From contig CP096136.1 in NCBI GenBank assembly GCA_023213215.1, positions 2,914,001-2,978,000 on the forward strand: a stretch of DNA of 64,000 nucleotides. The letters run 5' to 3'. Within the stretch, counting starts at the first letter, position 1; every line of letters starts with the position of its first letter. The stretch comes from Flavobacterium sp. JAD_PAG50586_2. Its GTDB lineage: Bacteria; Bacteroidota; Bacteroidia; Flavobacteriales; Flavobacteriaceae. This document shows, in pieces, positions 8,833 through 17,224 of this stretch. The translations under genes were made by a program, and so were the position numbers. The notes beneath the pieces were generated by a model. The model saw only the letters and a program-made list of their open reading frames with translations. It was not told the DNA's origin and did no database searches.

Positions 8833-9795
8833 ATGAAATTATATCCGTTACAGTTTGAGCCTATTTTAAAAGAAAGGATTTGGGGCGGAACCAAATTAAA
8901 AACCTTTCTCAACAAACCCATCACTTCTGAAATTACAGGAGAAAGCTGGGAAATTTCTACAGTCGAGAATGATGTAAGCGTAATAACAAATGGTTTATTC
9001 AAAGGAAAATCACTAAATGATTTGATTAATGAATTTCCTGAAGCTGTTTTGGGAACAAAAGTACATCAGCAATTCGGGAAACAGTTTCCATTACTATTTA
9101 AGTATTTGGATGCGCGCGAAGATTTATCAATACAATTGCATCCAAATGATGAACTGGCCAAAAAGCGCCACAATTCTTTTGGTAAAACCGAAATGTGGTA
9201 TGTAATGCAGGCTGATGCCGATGCAAGGCTCATTGTTGGTTTTAAGGAAAAATCGACTCCTGATGAATATCTGAAACACATTCACGATAAAACAATAGTT
9301 GACATTCTGGATACCAAAAAAGTGAAGCAAGGCGATGTTTTCTTTCTGGAAACAGGAACCATTCACGCGATTGGTGCCGGAATCATCGTTGCCGAAATCC
9401 AACAGACATCTGATATAACTTATAGGATTTATGATTTCGATAGGGTAGATGCCAACGGAAACAAACGGGAACTTCACATTGATTTATCATTGGAAGCCAT
9501 TAATTACGAAACCGTTGATGCCCAAAAAGACTATGCTAAAGTTGAAAATATTTCGAATGAAGTGGTAAACTGCCAATATTTCACAACCAATTACATTCCG
9601 CTTGACGGAAATGTTACAGTTTACAAACATGGCGAATCTTTTACCGTATACATGTGTGTTGATGGCAATTTCGAGCTCGCGGTTAATGGTGAAAACTACT
9701 TTTATAAAAAAGGAGATACGGTTTTACTTCCAGCTGCTTTGACTGATTTTCAGCTTTCGGGCAACGCATCAATCTTAGAAATTTATATTTCTTAG
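8833..9795 (+). CDS. manA: Mannose-6-phosphate isomerase, class I
   Basis: 320 residues, a zinc-dependent cupin enzyme that interconverts mannose 6-phosphate and fructose 6-phosphate. Metal and active-site motifs are visible: QLHPND, GKTEMWYVM and ETGTIHAIGAG, with a C-terminal cupin (YKKGDTVLLPAAL). The length suits the short bacterial class I form. It lies 15 bases after bcp, so it is probably the last gene of a queD-bcp-manA run. No polysaccharide genes are adjacent to narrow its role. Confidence 0.93.
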   Translation: MKLYPLQFEPILKERIWGGTKLKTFLNKPITSEITGESWEISTVENDVSVITNGLFKGKSLNDLINEFPEAVLGTKVHQQFGKQFPLLFKYLDAREDLSIQLHPNDELAKKRHNSFGKTEMWYVMQADADARLIVGFKEKSTPDEYLKHIHDKTIVDILDTKKVKQGDVFFLETGTIHAIGAGIIVAEIQQTSDITYRIYDFDRVDANGNKRELHIDLSLEAINYETVDAQKDYAKVENISNEVVNCQYFTTNYIPLDGNVTVYKHGESFTVYMCVDGNFELAVNGENYFYKKGDTVLLPAALTDFQLSGNASILEIYIS

Positions 9796-9825
9796 TTGGT
9801 GTTCTAAAGATTTAGTGTAATTTTG
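9796..9825 (+). promoter_or_regulatory. Promoter of the small hypothetical gene
   Basis: TTG at 9796-9798 and TAATTTTG at 9818-9825 are 19 bases apart. The -7 box ends 24 bases before the ATG. Confidence 0.6.
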
Positions 9826-9849
9826 CCACGAATTTAAAAAATAAAGAAA

Positions 9850-10116
9850 ATGCCAAGTGTTAAAAATTTAAAGAAAGACATTAACTTCGTATTGGGTGAT
9901 ATTATCGAAGCAGTTTACATTTACGAAATGACAACTACAGGAAAACCATCTGATCAGACTAATGCCGTTATAGATGAAGCAATTACCTCTTTTGATGCTT
10001 TGATTACTAAAGTAAATGCAAAAAATGTAGAGAATAAAAAGGCGCATTTCAAACAAATCAATGTTGAATTAGAACAAACTGCTAATCAATTGGTTGAAAA
10101 AATCAACGCACTTTAA
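9850..10116 (+). CDS. Small helical protein of unknown function
   Basis: 88 residues with no signal peptide and no cysteines. It is predicted to be mostly helical (LKKDINFVLGDIIEAVYIYE near the N-terminus, then charged helices with heptad-like leucines). I do not recognise a domain. It has a good promoter of its own, and codon use is like that of the neighbours, so it is probably a real gene. It ends 78 bases before tRNA-Thr and has no coupling to another gene. Confidence 0.7.
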   Translation: MPSVKNLKKDINFVLGDIIEAVYIYEMTTTGKPSDQTNAVIDEAITSFDALITKVNAKNVENKKAHFKQINVELEQTANQLVEKINAL

Positions 10117-10148
10117 TAAAATATTTTGCGAAAAAAGTGCACAAATAT

Positions 10149-10179
10149 TTTGGAGAATTAATTTTCACTTCTATATTTG
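10149..10179 (+). promoter_or_regulatory. Promoter of tRNA-Thr
   Basis: TTTG at 10149-10152 and TATATTTG at 10172-10179 are 19 bases apart, the Bacteroidetes consensus. The tRNA begins 16 bases after the -7 box. Confidence 0.65.
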
Positions 10180-10194
10180 CAGAACAATTACGCC

Positions 10195-10271
10195 GCCAGC
10201 GTAGCTCAGTTGGCTAGAGCAGCTGATTTGTAATCAGCAGGTCGTGGGTTCGAGTCCCTCCGCCGGCTCCA
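10195..10271 (+). tRNA. tRNA-Thr (UGU)
   Basis: 77 bases including an encoded CCA. The cloverleaf is clear: D-stem GCTC/GAGC, anticodon stem GCTGA/TCAGC, loop TTTGTAA with anticodon TGT at 10229-10231, and T-loop TTCGAGT. The acceptor stem has an A-C mismatch (10198 against 10264), and the T-stem has a T-T mismatch (10245 against 10259). Confidence 0.95.
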
Positions 10272-10300
10272 AAAAAGGAAAACGAAAGTTTTCCTTTTTT
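10271..10300 (+). terminator. Terminator after tRNA-Thr
   Basis: AAAAGGAAAAC pairs perfectly with GTTTTCCTTTT around a GAAA tetraloop (10284-10287) and runs into a T-tract. It is a classic intrinsic terminator. Confidence 0.85.
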
Positions 10301-10430
10301 TTATGCATATAACTGAAGAGCTGCTGAAATCAATATTTGAAAAAACATTTTTGCAAATCATTTCAATTCGTATCTTTATTGGCTTCAAAATTTTGAAAGC
10401 TCCCAACAAATAATATAATCATAATACAAT

Positions 10431-10910
10431 ATGTGTTCTACAAAACAAACCGAATTTATGCAGGAAGCCATTCGCCTGTCGATTGAAAATGTACTATCTG
10501 GCAAAGGCGGTCCTTTTGGTGCCGTAATAGTGAAAGATGGAAAAATCATAGCACATGGTGCCAATAGCGTAACTTCTACAAACGATCCAACTGCGCATGC
10601 TGAAGTTGTTGCTATTCGAAATGCCTGTAAAGCATTAGGTTCTTTTCAATTAGACGGATGTGAAATCTACACCAGCTGCGAACCATGTCCAATGTGCCTC
10701 GGAGCAATCTATTGGGCAAGACCGGACCGAATGTATTTTGCCAATACCAAAAAAGATGCTGCCGATATCAACTTCGATGATCAATTTATATACGAAGAAT
10801 TGGAATTACCATACCAAAACAGAAAACTGGAAACTATCCAGATGATGAACGAAGAAGCACTCGAAGCCTTCAGGAAATGGTCTGAAAATATCAATAAAAT
10901 CGAGTATTAG
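10431..10910 (+). CDS. guaD: Guanine deaminase (GuaD, cytidine-deaminase fold)
   Basis: 159 residues. The zinc-binding signature is PTAHAEVVAIRNACKAL followed by TSCEPCPMCLGAIYWARP. The C-terminal segment FDDQFIYEELELPYQNRK matches the Bacillus GuaD type rather than tRNA adenosine deaminase. It hydrolyses guanine to xanthine plus ammonia, feeding the xanthine dehydrogenase encoded directly downstream (14-base gap). It is the first gene of the purine-catabolism operon. Confidence 0.9.
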   Translation: MCSTKQTEFMQEAIRLSIENVLSGKGGPFGAVIVKDGKIIAHGANSVTSTNDPTAHAEVVAIRNACKALGSFQLDGCEIYTSCEPCPMCLGAIYWARPDRMYFANTKKDAADINFDDQFIYEELELPYQNRKLETIQMMNEEALEAFRKWSENINKIEY

Positions 10911-10924
10911 ATTCCTAAATCAGC

Positions 10925-12325
10925 ATGATTCAATTTATACTAAATAACCAACTCATCCAAACCAACAAGCCAGCAAGTACAACCCTGCTGGATTTTGTGC
11001 GTTATGACGAAAACCTACGTGGCACAAAAATTGGCTGTCGTGAAGGCGATTGTGGTGCGTGTACGATTTTGATAGGCACCATCAAAGAAGGAAAACTCGA
11101 ATACATGAGCGCTACTTCCTGCTTAACGCCATTGCCAAACGTTCACGGCAAACACGTCGTTACTGTCGAAGGTTTAAATTTGCCGGACAAACTAAACCAG
11201 GCACAACAGGCGATGGTTGATTGTTCCGGAACCCAATGCGGTTTTTGTACACCAGGTTTTGTGAATTCGATGTGTGGTTTTGCCTTAACTTGCGCCGAAC
11301 CAACTTTGGAGAGCGCAATTAGTGCCATCGATGGAAACATCTGCCGCTGCACGGGTTATAAAACAATTGAACGTGCTTCTGCTAAACTTGCCAAAAATCT
11401 TCAGGGAAAAGATCAAAACAATTCCATGCTTTGGCTGGTTGAAAATGATTTTGTTCCTCCTTATTTTTTGGGTATTGAAGAAAGGATAAAAGCCATAAAA
11501 ATAGAGTATAATACAAATGGGCAAATGCCAATTGGTGGTGGAACCGATTTGTATGTCCAGAAACACGATGACCTTCACAAATATGATTTGGATTATTTAT
11601 TTGATAGAAGCTCGTTAAACGGAATTTCTTTCGATGGCAACACCTGCATCCTAAAATCGGCAGCCACGGTTACGGATTTGATGGAAAACGAAAGGTTGCT
11701 ACAAACGATTCCGAATTGGTATAAGTATTTGAAATTACTTTCCTCAACACCCATCCGAAACATCGCGACAATTGCCGGAAACATTGCTAACGGTTCACCA
11801 ATTGGCGATTTTACGATTATCCTTTTGGCAATGAAAGCCAAGTTGACATTAACTAACAAAGCAAACGAAAATCGTCAGTTGATGCTAAAGGATTTTTATA
11901 CAGGCTATAAAACCTTTGACAAACAAGCAGGCGAAATAATTACCGAAATTGCTTTTGAATTGCCAACAAATGGAACCCAATTCAATTTCGAGAAAGTCTG
12001 CAAAAGACAATATTTGGATATTGCCAGTGTGAATTCTGCAATATCAATTAAAACAAACGGAACTGCCATAACAAAAGCTCATGCTTCAATTGGTGGTGTA
12101 GGGCCAATCCCGAAATATCTGGCGAAGACCAGCGAATTTTTAGTAAACAAACCAATTACGGTTTCAATCATAAAAGAGGCAGAGAAAATCCTGCAAACCG
12201 AATTATCGCCAATCAGCGACGCACGTGGAACTGAAGCCTACAAAAGATTATTGGGACGCCAGTTGTTTTTCGGGCATTTCATCGAACTTTTTCCTGAAAC
12301 CATTAAAATGGAAGACCTGATATGA
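10925..12325 (+). CDS. xdhA: Xanthine dehydrogenase small subunit (2Fe-2S and FAD domains)
   Basis: 466 residues. The N-terminal plant-type ferredoxin domain carries the first cluster (GCREGDCGACTI) and the second in the helical domain (QCGFCTPGFV and GNICRCTGY). The FAD-binding domain follows from about residue 180 (MPIGGGTDLYVQ, RNIATIAGNIANGSPIGD), then the CO-dehydrogenase flavoprotein C-terminal domain. It carries electrons from the Moco subunit to NAD+. It overlaps xdhB by four bases and follows guaD closely. All cofactor ligands appear intact. Confidence 0.96.
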   Translation: MIQFILNNQLIQTNKPASTTLLDFVRYDENLRGTKIGCREGDCGACTILIGTIKEGKLEYMSATSCLTPLPNVHGKHVVTVEGLNLPDKLNQAQQAMVDCSGTQCGFCTPGFVNSMCGFALTCAEPTLESAISAIDGNICRCTGYKTIERASAKLAKNLQGKDQNNSMLWLVENDFVPPYFLGIEERIKAIKIEYNTNGQMPIGGGTDLYVQKHDDLHKYDLDYLFDRSSLNGISFDGNTCILKSAATVTDLMENERLLQTIPNWYKYLKLLSSTPIRNIATIAGNIANGSPIGDFTIILLAMKAKLTLTNKANENRQLMLKDFYTGYKTFDKQAGEIITEIAFELPTNGTQFNFEKVCKRQYLDIASVNSAISIKTNGTAITKAHASIGGVGPIPKYLAKTSEFLVNKPITVSIIKEAEKILQTELSPISDARGTEAYKRLLGRQLFFGHFIELFPETIKMEDLI

Positions 12326-14589
12326 TTAATATAGACGCACATAATCACGTAAAAGGGAAATCCATTTACCTTGATGATATTCAGGAAGTACACGGCACTT
12401 TGTACGCACTTCCTTTCGATTCGACTGTAGCCCATGCTAAGATTAAAAGAATAGATTTTGATGCTGCGCTGGAAAGACACGGAATAGTTAGGATTTTAAC
12501 AGCCAAAGATATTCCGGGTCAGAATCAGATTGGCGGAATCATTCCCGACGAACCTTTATTTGCAGAAGGTGAAGTGCACTTTCGTGGACAGGTAATCGCC
12601 TTGATAATCGGGACTTCTGAGCATCATTGCCGTCAGGCTGCTAAACTGATTAAAGTCGAATTCGAAGAACTTCCGGTAATAGTAGACCCAAGAGAGGCTC
12701 AGGCTAAAGGTAAATTAATCATGCCACCGAGACAGTTTAAACTTGGAGATACAGAATCTGTATGGCCGCAATGCGAACATATTTTCGAAGGAAGAAGCGA
12801 TGTCAACGGTCAGGAACATTTATATATAGAAACCCAGGGAGCTTATGCACGTCCAAAAGAAGACGGAAGCATCATCATATCCTCATCAACCCAAGGTCCA
12901 ACAGCTGTTCAAAGGATGGCAGCACAGGTTTTAGGAATTCCAATGCACAAGATTGAAATCGACACGGTTCGTTTAGGCGGAGGCTTCGGTGGAAAAGAAG
13001 ATCAGGCAACCCCTTGGGCAGTTATGGTGGCTTTGGCGACACAAATCCTGCACAAGCCTGTAAAAATGGCAATGCACCGTATGGACGACATGCGCATGAC
13101 GGGAAAACGGCATCCGTATTCAGCCGATTTCAAGATTGGATTGGATAAGGATTATAAAATCATTGCCTACGAAGTAACGCATTACCAAAACGCCGGCGCA
13201 GCAGCCGATTTATCTCCGGCCGTAATGGAACGAACCTTATTCCATTCGACGAATGCCTATTTTGTTCCGAATGTGATTGCCAAAGCATTTAGTTGCAAAA
13301 CCAATCTGCCTCCAAACACCGCATTCCGTGGATTTGGCGGACCACAAGGGAAGTTCGTAATAGAAGCCGCCATCGTAAAAGCCGCCGAATCATTAGGCGT
13401 AAACCCAGCATTGATTCAGAGAGCGAATTTAGTTGTAGATGGTAATGAGTTATCATACGGACAAATCCTAACGCAGGTTGAAGCAACCAATACCTGGGAA
13501 ACCTGTATGAAAAGCTACAATTATGAAGCGCAGAAAGCAAGGATTGAAGAATTCAATAATGCTAATACAAGATTCAAGAAAGGACTCGCAATTCAACCTA
13601 TTTGTTTCGGGATTTCGTTTACCAATACCATGATGAACCACGCACGCGCTTTGGTACATATCTATCACGACGGAAGCGTTGTCGTTAGTACTGGCGGTGT
13701 CGAAATGGGGCAGGGCCTAAATACCAAAATGTTACAGATTGTGACGGAAACTTTTGGGATAAGTCCGAATCGTGTCCGCATCGAATCAACAAACACTTTA
13801 CGTGTTGCGAATACATCTCCAACAGCTGCAAGTGCGGGAGCAGACCTTAACGGAAAGGCTTTGCAGATGGCTTGTACTGCTTTGTTGGGAAGATTGCTCA
13901 AAGTAGCTGAAGCCGAATTGAATACTGATAAACTGCAGATTAATGATGAGTTTGTCTTTGCCAATGACAAAGCAACCGAAATCAGCTGGAAGGATTTGGT
14001 AATGAAAGCACATGTAATGAGGGTAGCACTTTCTGAAAATTCACATTATGCTACTCCAGATATCCATTATGATAAGACGAAGGAAAAAGGGCATCCGTTT
14101 GCGTACCACGTTTACGGAACTTCTATCCACGAGGTTACTGTTGACTGCCTGAAAGGAACTTACGAATTCGACAGCGTGGATATCGTACACGATTTCGGAA
14201 AAAGCATGAACCCAATTATTGACAACGGTCAGATAGAAGGTGGATTGGTACAGGGAATCGGTTGGATGACACTCGAGGAAATAGTTTACAACGACCAGGG
14301 AAGACTGCTTTCGAATGCACTATCGACTTATAAGGTTCCGGATATTTATTCGGTGCCAAAACAAATCAACATACAGCATCTCGAAACCCAAGGCCACGAA
14401 CTTGCCATCAAAAAATCAAAAGCTGTGGGCGAACCACCATTGATGTACGGAATCGGAGCTTACTTTGCTATCCGAAATGCGATAAAAGCCTTCAATCCAA
14501 GTGCTGATTTAGCGGTCAATGCACCTTATACTCCTGAAAAGGTTTTGATGGATTTGTATAGGGAAGTTATAAATCAAACAAATGATTAA
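12322..14589 (+). CDS. xdhB: Xanthine dehydrogenase large subunit (molybdenum cofactor)
   Basis: 755 residues. The Moco-binding motifs are in order: VRLGGGFGGKE, TAFRGFGGPQG, GGVEMGQGLNTKM, AASAGADLNGKA. The catalytic Glu lies in KAVGEPPLMYG near the C-terminus. It oxidises hypoxanthine and xanthine to urate. The start codon overlaps xdhA (ATGA). The Moco-synthesis and XdhC maturation genes are about 10 kb downstream on the same strand, and the enzymes that use urate lie between them on the other strand. Confidence 0.96.
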   Translation: MINIDAHNHVKGKSIYLDDIQEVHGTLYALPFDSTVAHAKIKRIDFDAALERHGIVRILTAKDIPGQNQIGGIIPDEPLFAEGEVHFRGQVIALIIGTSEHHCRQAAKLIKVEFEELPVIVDPREAQAKGKLIMPPRQFKLGDTESVWPQCEHIFEGRSDVNGQEHLYIETQGAYARPKEDGSIIISSSTQGPTAVQRMAAQVLGIPMHKIEIDTVRLGGGFGGKEDQATPWAVMVALATQILHKPVKMAMHRMDDMRMTGKRHPYSADFKIGLDKDYKIIAYEVTHYQNAGAAADLSPAVMERTLFHSTNAYFVPNVIAKAFSCKTNLPPNTAFRGFGGPQGKFVIEAAIVKAAESLGVNPALIQRANLVVDGNELSYGQILTQVEATNTWETCMKSYNYEAQKARIEEFNNANTRFKKGLAIQPICFGISFTNTMMNHARALVHIYHDGSVVVSTGGVEMGQGLNTKMLQIVTETFGISPNRVRIESTNTLRVANTSPTAASAGADLNGKALQMACTALLGRLLKVAEAELNTDKLQINDEFVFANDKATEISWKDLVMKAHVMRVALSENSHYATPDIHYDKTKEKGHPFAYHVYGTSIHEVTVDCLKGTYEFDSVDIVHDFGKSMNPIIDNGQIEGGLVQGIGWMTLEEIVYNDQGRLLSNALSTYKVPDIYSVPKQINIQHLETQGHELAIKKSKAVGEPPLMYGIGAYFAIRNAIKAFNPSADLAVNAPYTPEKVLMDLYREVINQTND

Positions 14590-16543
14590 ATATAGACCTG
14601 AAATTGACGGGTTAAGAACTATAGCTATTTTACCGGTACTATTTTTTCACTTAGGATATAACTGGATAAGTGGTGGTTATTTTGGAGTTGATGTGTTTTT
14701 CGTTATTTCTGGGTATTTAATAACGACATTACTAACAGCTAAAATATCAGAGGGTAATTTTAGCATGTTTGAATTTTGGACAAGAAGAATAAAACGACTG
14801 ATTCCTGCATTACTAATAGTTATTTTATTTTTTTTAATAATTTATCCCTTAATTATTTTTAAACCAAACATCAAGGAACTTTCAAATGATATCTTTCCGG
14901 CAATATTTTCCTATTTCAACTTTTATGCCTTATTTCATTTTGGGGATTATTGGGGAGTCGCTGCTGAGAAATCATATTTTTTGCACACATGGTCTTTATC
15001 TGTTGAAGAACAATTCTATCTTATTTATCCCTTCTTTTTATTTTTAGTCTATAAATATTTTAAAAACTACATTATACCATTATTAATAATTACAGTTATA
15101 AGTGGTACACTGTTTGTCTATTTTTTAAATACTCATAAAGACTTCTCGTTTTATTTATTACCATGTAGAGTATGGGAATTGAGTGTAGGTGGTATTTTAA
15201 GTTTAGTAAACATAAGAGATTTATTTAAGAACAAGCTTTTAAAAAATCTAATCGTATTGATAGGCTTGATTTTCATATTAGCATCCTATTTTATCCCTGT
15301 TTTTGCAAATAATAGATATGGTATTGGTGCCTTTCTTGCCGTTGCAGGTGTTGGAATTATTTTGTCTCTATGCAATCAAAAAGATTTTTTAGGAAGGATA
15401 TTGTCCTCCAAACCTTTTGTTTACATCGGAAACATTTCTTATTCTTTATATTTGTGGCACTGGCCTATAATTGTATTATTTGGAAGTCTTTCATTTCAAT
15501 TATCTAATTATAACAAGCATTTCATCAATCTTGTAATTATCATTTTAACTCTATTGTTTTCAATCATTTCATATCATTTTATTGAAAATAAAACAAGGAA
15601 ATCCAAACATACCTTAAAATTAGTAGCTGTTTTTATTGCAATTGCAATCTCAATGACAATATATTACAAATCAGATAATTTCAAAATTTATTACAGTTCA
15701 AAATATAATCAGGTTAATTATTATTTAAGATACTATGATATTTCGCCTGCACAGGTAAAAATAGAAAAGAATAACCCATTGATTTTTAATGTTTTCTTAC
15801 CCGAAAGAAAGCAGATATACAAAAATGCGTTTAAAGAACAAGGAATAATAACTATTGTAGGTGGTAAAAAGCCTAACTTAATATTATTAGGAGATTCACA
15901 TGGTGTTATGTGGGCAAATTTATTAAATGAAGTTTGTGATAGTTTAAAAATAAGCAGGTCCTTTTATACCTCGAATGCATCAAGTCCATTTTTTAATATA
16001 CAGAACATCGATGCACAAAAAGGGAATGAATATTACACTCAAAAACAAAGAGTTGACTATGCAAAATCAGTTGTTAAAAACATTGAAATATGGAAACCTG
16101 AAATTTTCGTAATTGCCTGCAGATGGGATAAAATTACAGATGATGAGAAAAGGGAACTGTTAGATTTATTACATTATCTAAACTCAAAATCTATTAAGGT
16201 TATCCTGTTTAATCAGCCTCCAGTTTTAGAATTTATGGTTGACTATAATGCGAGTCAGTATTTTACTTTTTTAGGTCTAAACCCAGTAAAAGGATTTAAT
16301 TATTTGAAAATCGCAAACAATGAAAAAACTAAGATAGGAAATAATTATATTAAGGATTTAAAAAATAAATATAATAATTTAGATATATATGATGTTTACT
16401 CCAACATGACAAGAGATGGTAAAATGCTGGTATCAAATGATAAGGAAATATTCTATTTTGATGACGATCACTTAAGCTATGAAGGAACTAAATTCCATAA
16501 ACATAAGATTATGGAATTATTACTTTCTCTAAGTAAAAAGTAG
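14582..16543 (+). CDS. Membrane acyltransferase 3 with C-terminal SGNH hydrolase domain (OafA-like)
   Basis: 653 residues. The N-terminal part of about 360 residues has around ten membrane segments and the acyltransferase-3 signature (RPEIDGLRTIAILPVLFFHL, then GYFGVDVFFVISGYL). The C-terminal periplasmic domain has SGNH catalytic motifs: GDSHGVMW and, near the end, DDDHLSYEG. Such proteins O-acetylate polysaccharides, lipopolysaccharide or peptidoglycan. It overlaps xdhB by eight bases yet has no evident link to purine breakdown. It is visibly more AT-rich than xdhAB, which suggests a separate origin. The substrate is unknown. Confidence 0.9.
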   Translation: MIKYRPEIDGLRTIAILPVLFFHLGYNWISGGYFGVDVFFVISGYLITTLLTAKISEGNFSMFEFWTRRIKRLIPALLIVILFFLIIYPLIIFKPNIKELSNDIFPAIFSYFNFYALFHFGDYWGVAAEKSYFLHTWSLSVEEQFYLIYPFFLFLVYKYFKNYIIPLLIITVISGTLFVYFLNTHKDFSFYLLPCRVWELSVGGILSLVNIRDLFKNKLLKNLIVLIGLIFILASYFIPVFANNRYGIGAFLAVAGVGIILSLCNQKDFLGRILSSKPFVYIGNISYSLYLWHWPIIVLFGSLSFQLSNYNKHFINLVIIILTLLFSIISYHFIENKTRKSKHTLKLVAVFIAIAISMTIYYKSDNFKIYYSSKYNQVNYYLRYYDISPAQVKIEKNNPLIFNVFLPERKQIYKNAFKEQGIITIVGGKKPNLILLGDSHGVMWANLLNEVCDSLKISRSFYTSNASSPFFNIQNIDAQKGNEYYTQKQRVDYAKSVVKNIEIWKPEIFVIACRWDKITDDEKRELLDLLHYLNSKSIKVILFNQPPVLEFMVDYNASQYFTFLGLNPVKGFNYLKIANNEKTKIGNNYIKDLKNKYNNLDIYDVYSNMTRDGKMLVSNDKEIFYFDDDHLSYEGTKFHKHKIMELLLSLSKK

Positions 16544-16598
16544 TTTTTTTATTAGAAATGCGCTTCTTCGCCAAGGATCATATAAATCTCTTCTGAAA

Positions 16599-16703
16599 AC
16601 TATTTCCCAGCCCTGTTCTCCAAAATTTTCTTAAACGAACGGCCTCTGATTTCCTCTAACGTCAGGCCAGTTGCCAACACTTCATCTTCGGTAATAGCTC
16701 CCC
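16599..16703 (-). pseudogene. Duplicated 3' end of the DUF6986 gene
   Basis: This segment matches 17224-17328 with only about seven differences, including the stop codon. It encodes the same C-terminal tail (EEIRGRSFKKILENRAGK and about 16 residues before it). The sequence upstream of it is unrelated repeat DNA, so it is a detached gene end, not a gene. The two copies are 625 bases apart and bracket the hairpin and minisatellite region. An open frame to 16800 is accidental. Confidence 0.85.
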
Positions 16704-16705
16704 AC

Positions 16706-16768
16706 GCTACCGCACGAATCCTTTCGTGTGGTTCTTCTTCCGCTACCGCACTAAATAGATAGTGCGGT
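16706..16768. repeat. Two adjacent REP-like hairpins
   Basis: CACGAA at 16713-16718 pairs with TTCGTG at 16723-16728. ACCGCACTA at 16745-16753 pairs with TAGTGCGGT at 16760-16768 around a 6-base loop. Each is preceded by GCTACCGCAC, so this is a twice-repeated unit. Similar GTGCGG hairpins are known as REP elements linked to tyrosine transposases; no transposase is visible here. Confidence 0.55.
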
Positions 16769-16825
16769 TTATAATCCGTGTCCACAACAAAATAAAGCAC
16801 ACTTAATTATTAAACATCCCGCTAC

Positions 16826-17098
16826 CCCACCTCAAAGCTCCGCTGTCCCACCTTAAAGCTCCGTCATCCCACCTCAAAGCTGCGTCGTCGGAGGTCAAAG
16901 CTCCGCTGTCCCACCTTAAAGCTCCGTCATCCCACCTCAAAGCTGCGTCGTCGGAGGTCAAAGCTCCGCTGTCCCACCTTTTAGCTCCGCTGTCCCACCT
17001 TTTAGCTCCGTCGTCCCACCTTTTAGCTCCGTTGTTGCACCTACAAAGGTGCGCTGCCGCAGGTCAAAGGTGCGCCGTCGCGGTTTCGAGGTGGAGGG
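16826..17098. repeat. 21-bp tandem repeat array (minisatellite)
   Basis: About 13 head-to-tail units of 21 bases, each of the form CCCACCT, four variable bases, GCTCCG, then a short variable tail. Units 2-4 and 5-7 form an exact 63-bp higher-order duplication. Units 8-10 carry TTTTAGCT. Units 11-13 diverge (CACCTACAAAGGTG and so on). Two units begin CGGAGGT, close to the complement of the usual CCACCT. The array is GC-rich against an AT-rich genome and is followed by GGGGTACCCC and ACCCCTAGGGGT palindromes to about 17115. The 21-base period keeps one frame open on the minus strand (heptad TAELKGG), but I see no real gene. Confidence 0.85.
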
Positions 17099-17151
17099 GG
17101 TACCCCTAGGGGTGGGGTCTGGCACAAAAAAACCACACCATTCCTGATGCG

Positions 17152-17222
17152 GTCTCCTTATCTGTAATCTCCTTTCTGTAATCTGCCTTCTGCTTTCTGC
17201 AAACTGCTTTCTGACCACTGAC
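17152..17222. repeat. Low-complexity heptameric repeat (TTCTGCT / TCTGTAA type)
   Basis: A run of imperfect 7-mers (CTGTAATCTCCTTTCTGTAA, CTTCTGCTTTCTGC and so on) ends in CTGACCACTGACCACT. It abuts the 3' end of the DUF6986 gene. A related run lies at 31356-31393 after moaA. Confidence 0.6.
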
Positions 17223-17224
17223 CA

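Noticed and set aside
10206..10409. Minus-strand ORF across tRNA-Thr
   Set aside because: It is the antisense reading of the tRNA and its terminator.
16600..16800. Small gene of 66 codons
   Set aside because: Its last 34 codons are a copy of the DUF6986 gene end, and the rest is hairpin repeat DNA.
16826..17098. CRISPR array
   Set aside because: The 21-bp units are directly adjacent with no unique spacers, and no cas genes are in the window.
16958..17218. Gene encoding TELKGG heptad repeats
   Set aside because: The frame is open only because the tandem unit is 21 bases. The rest translates heptamer repeats, and there is no start context or family match.
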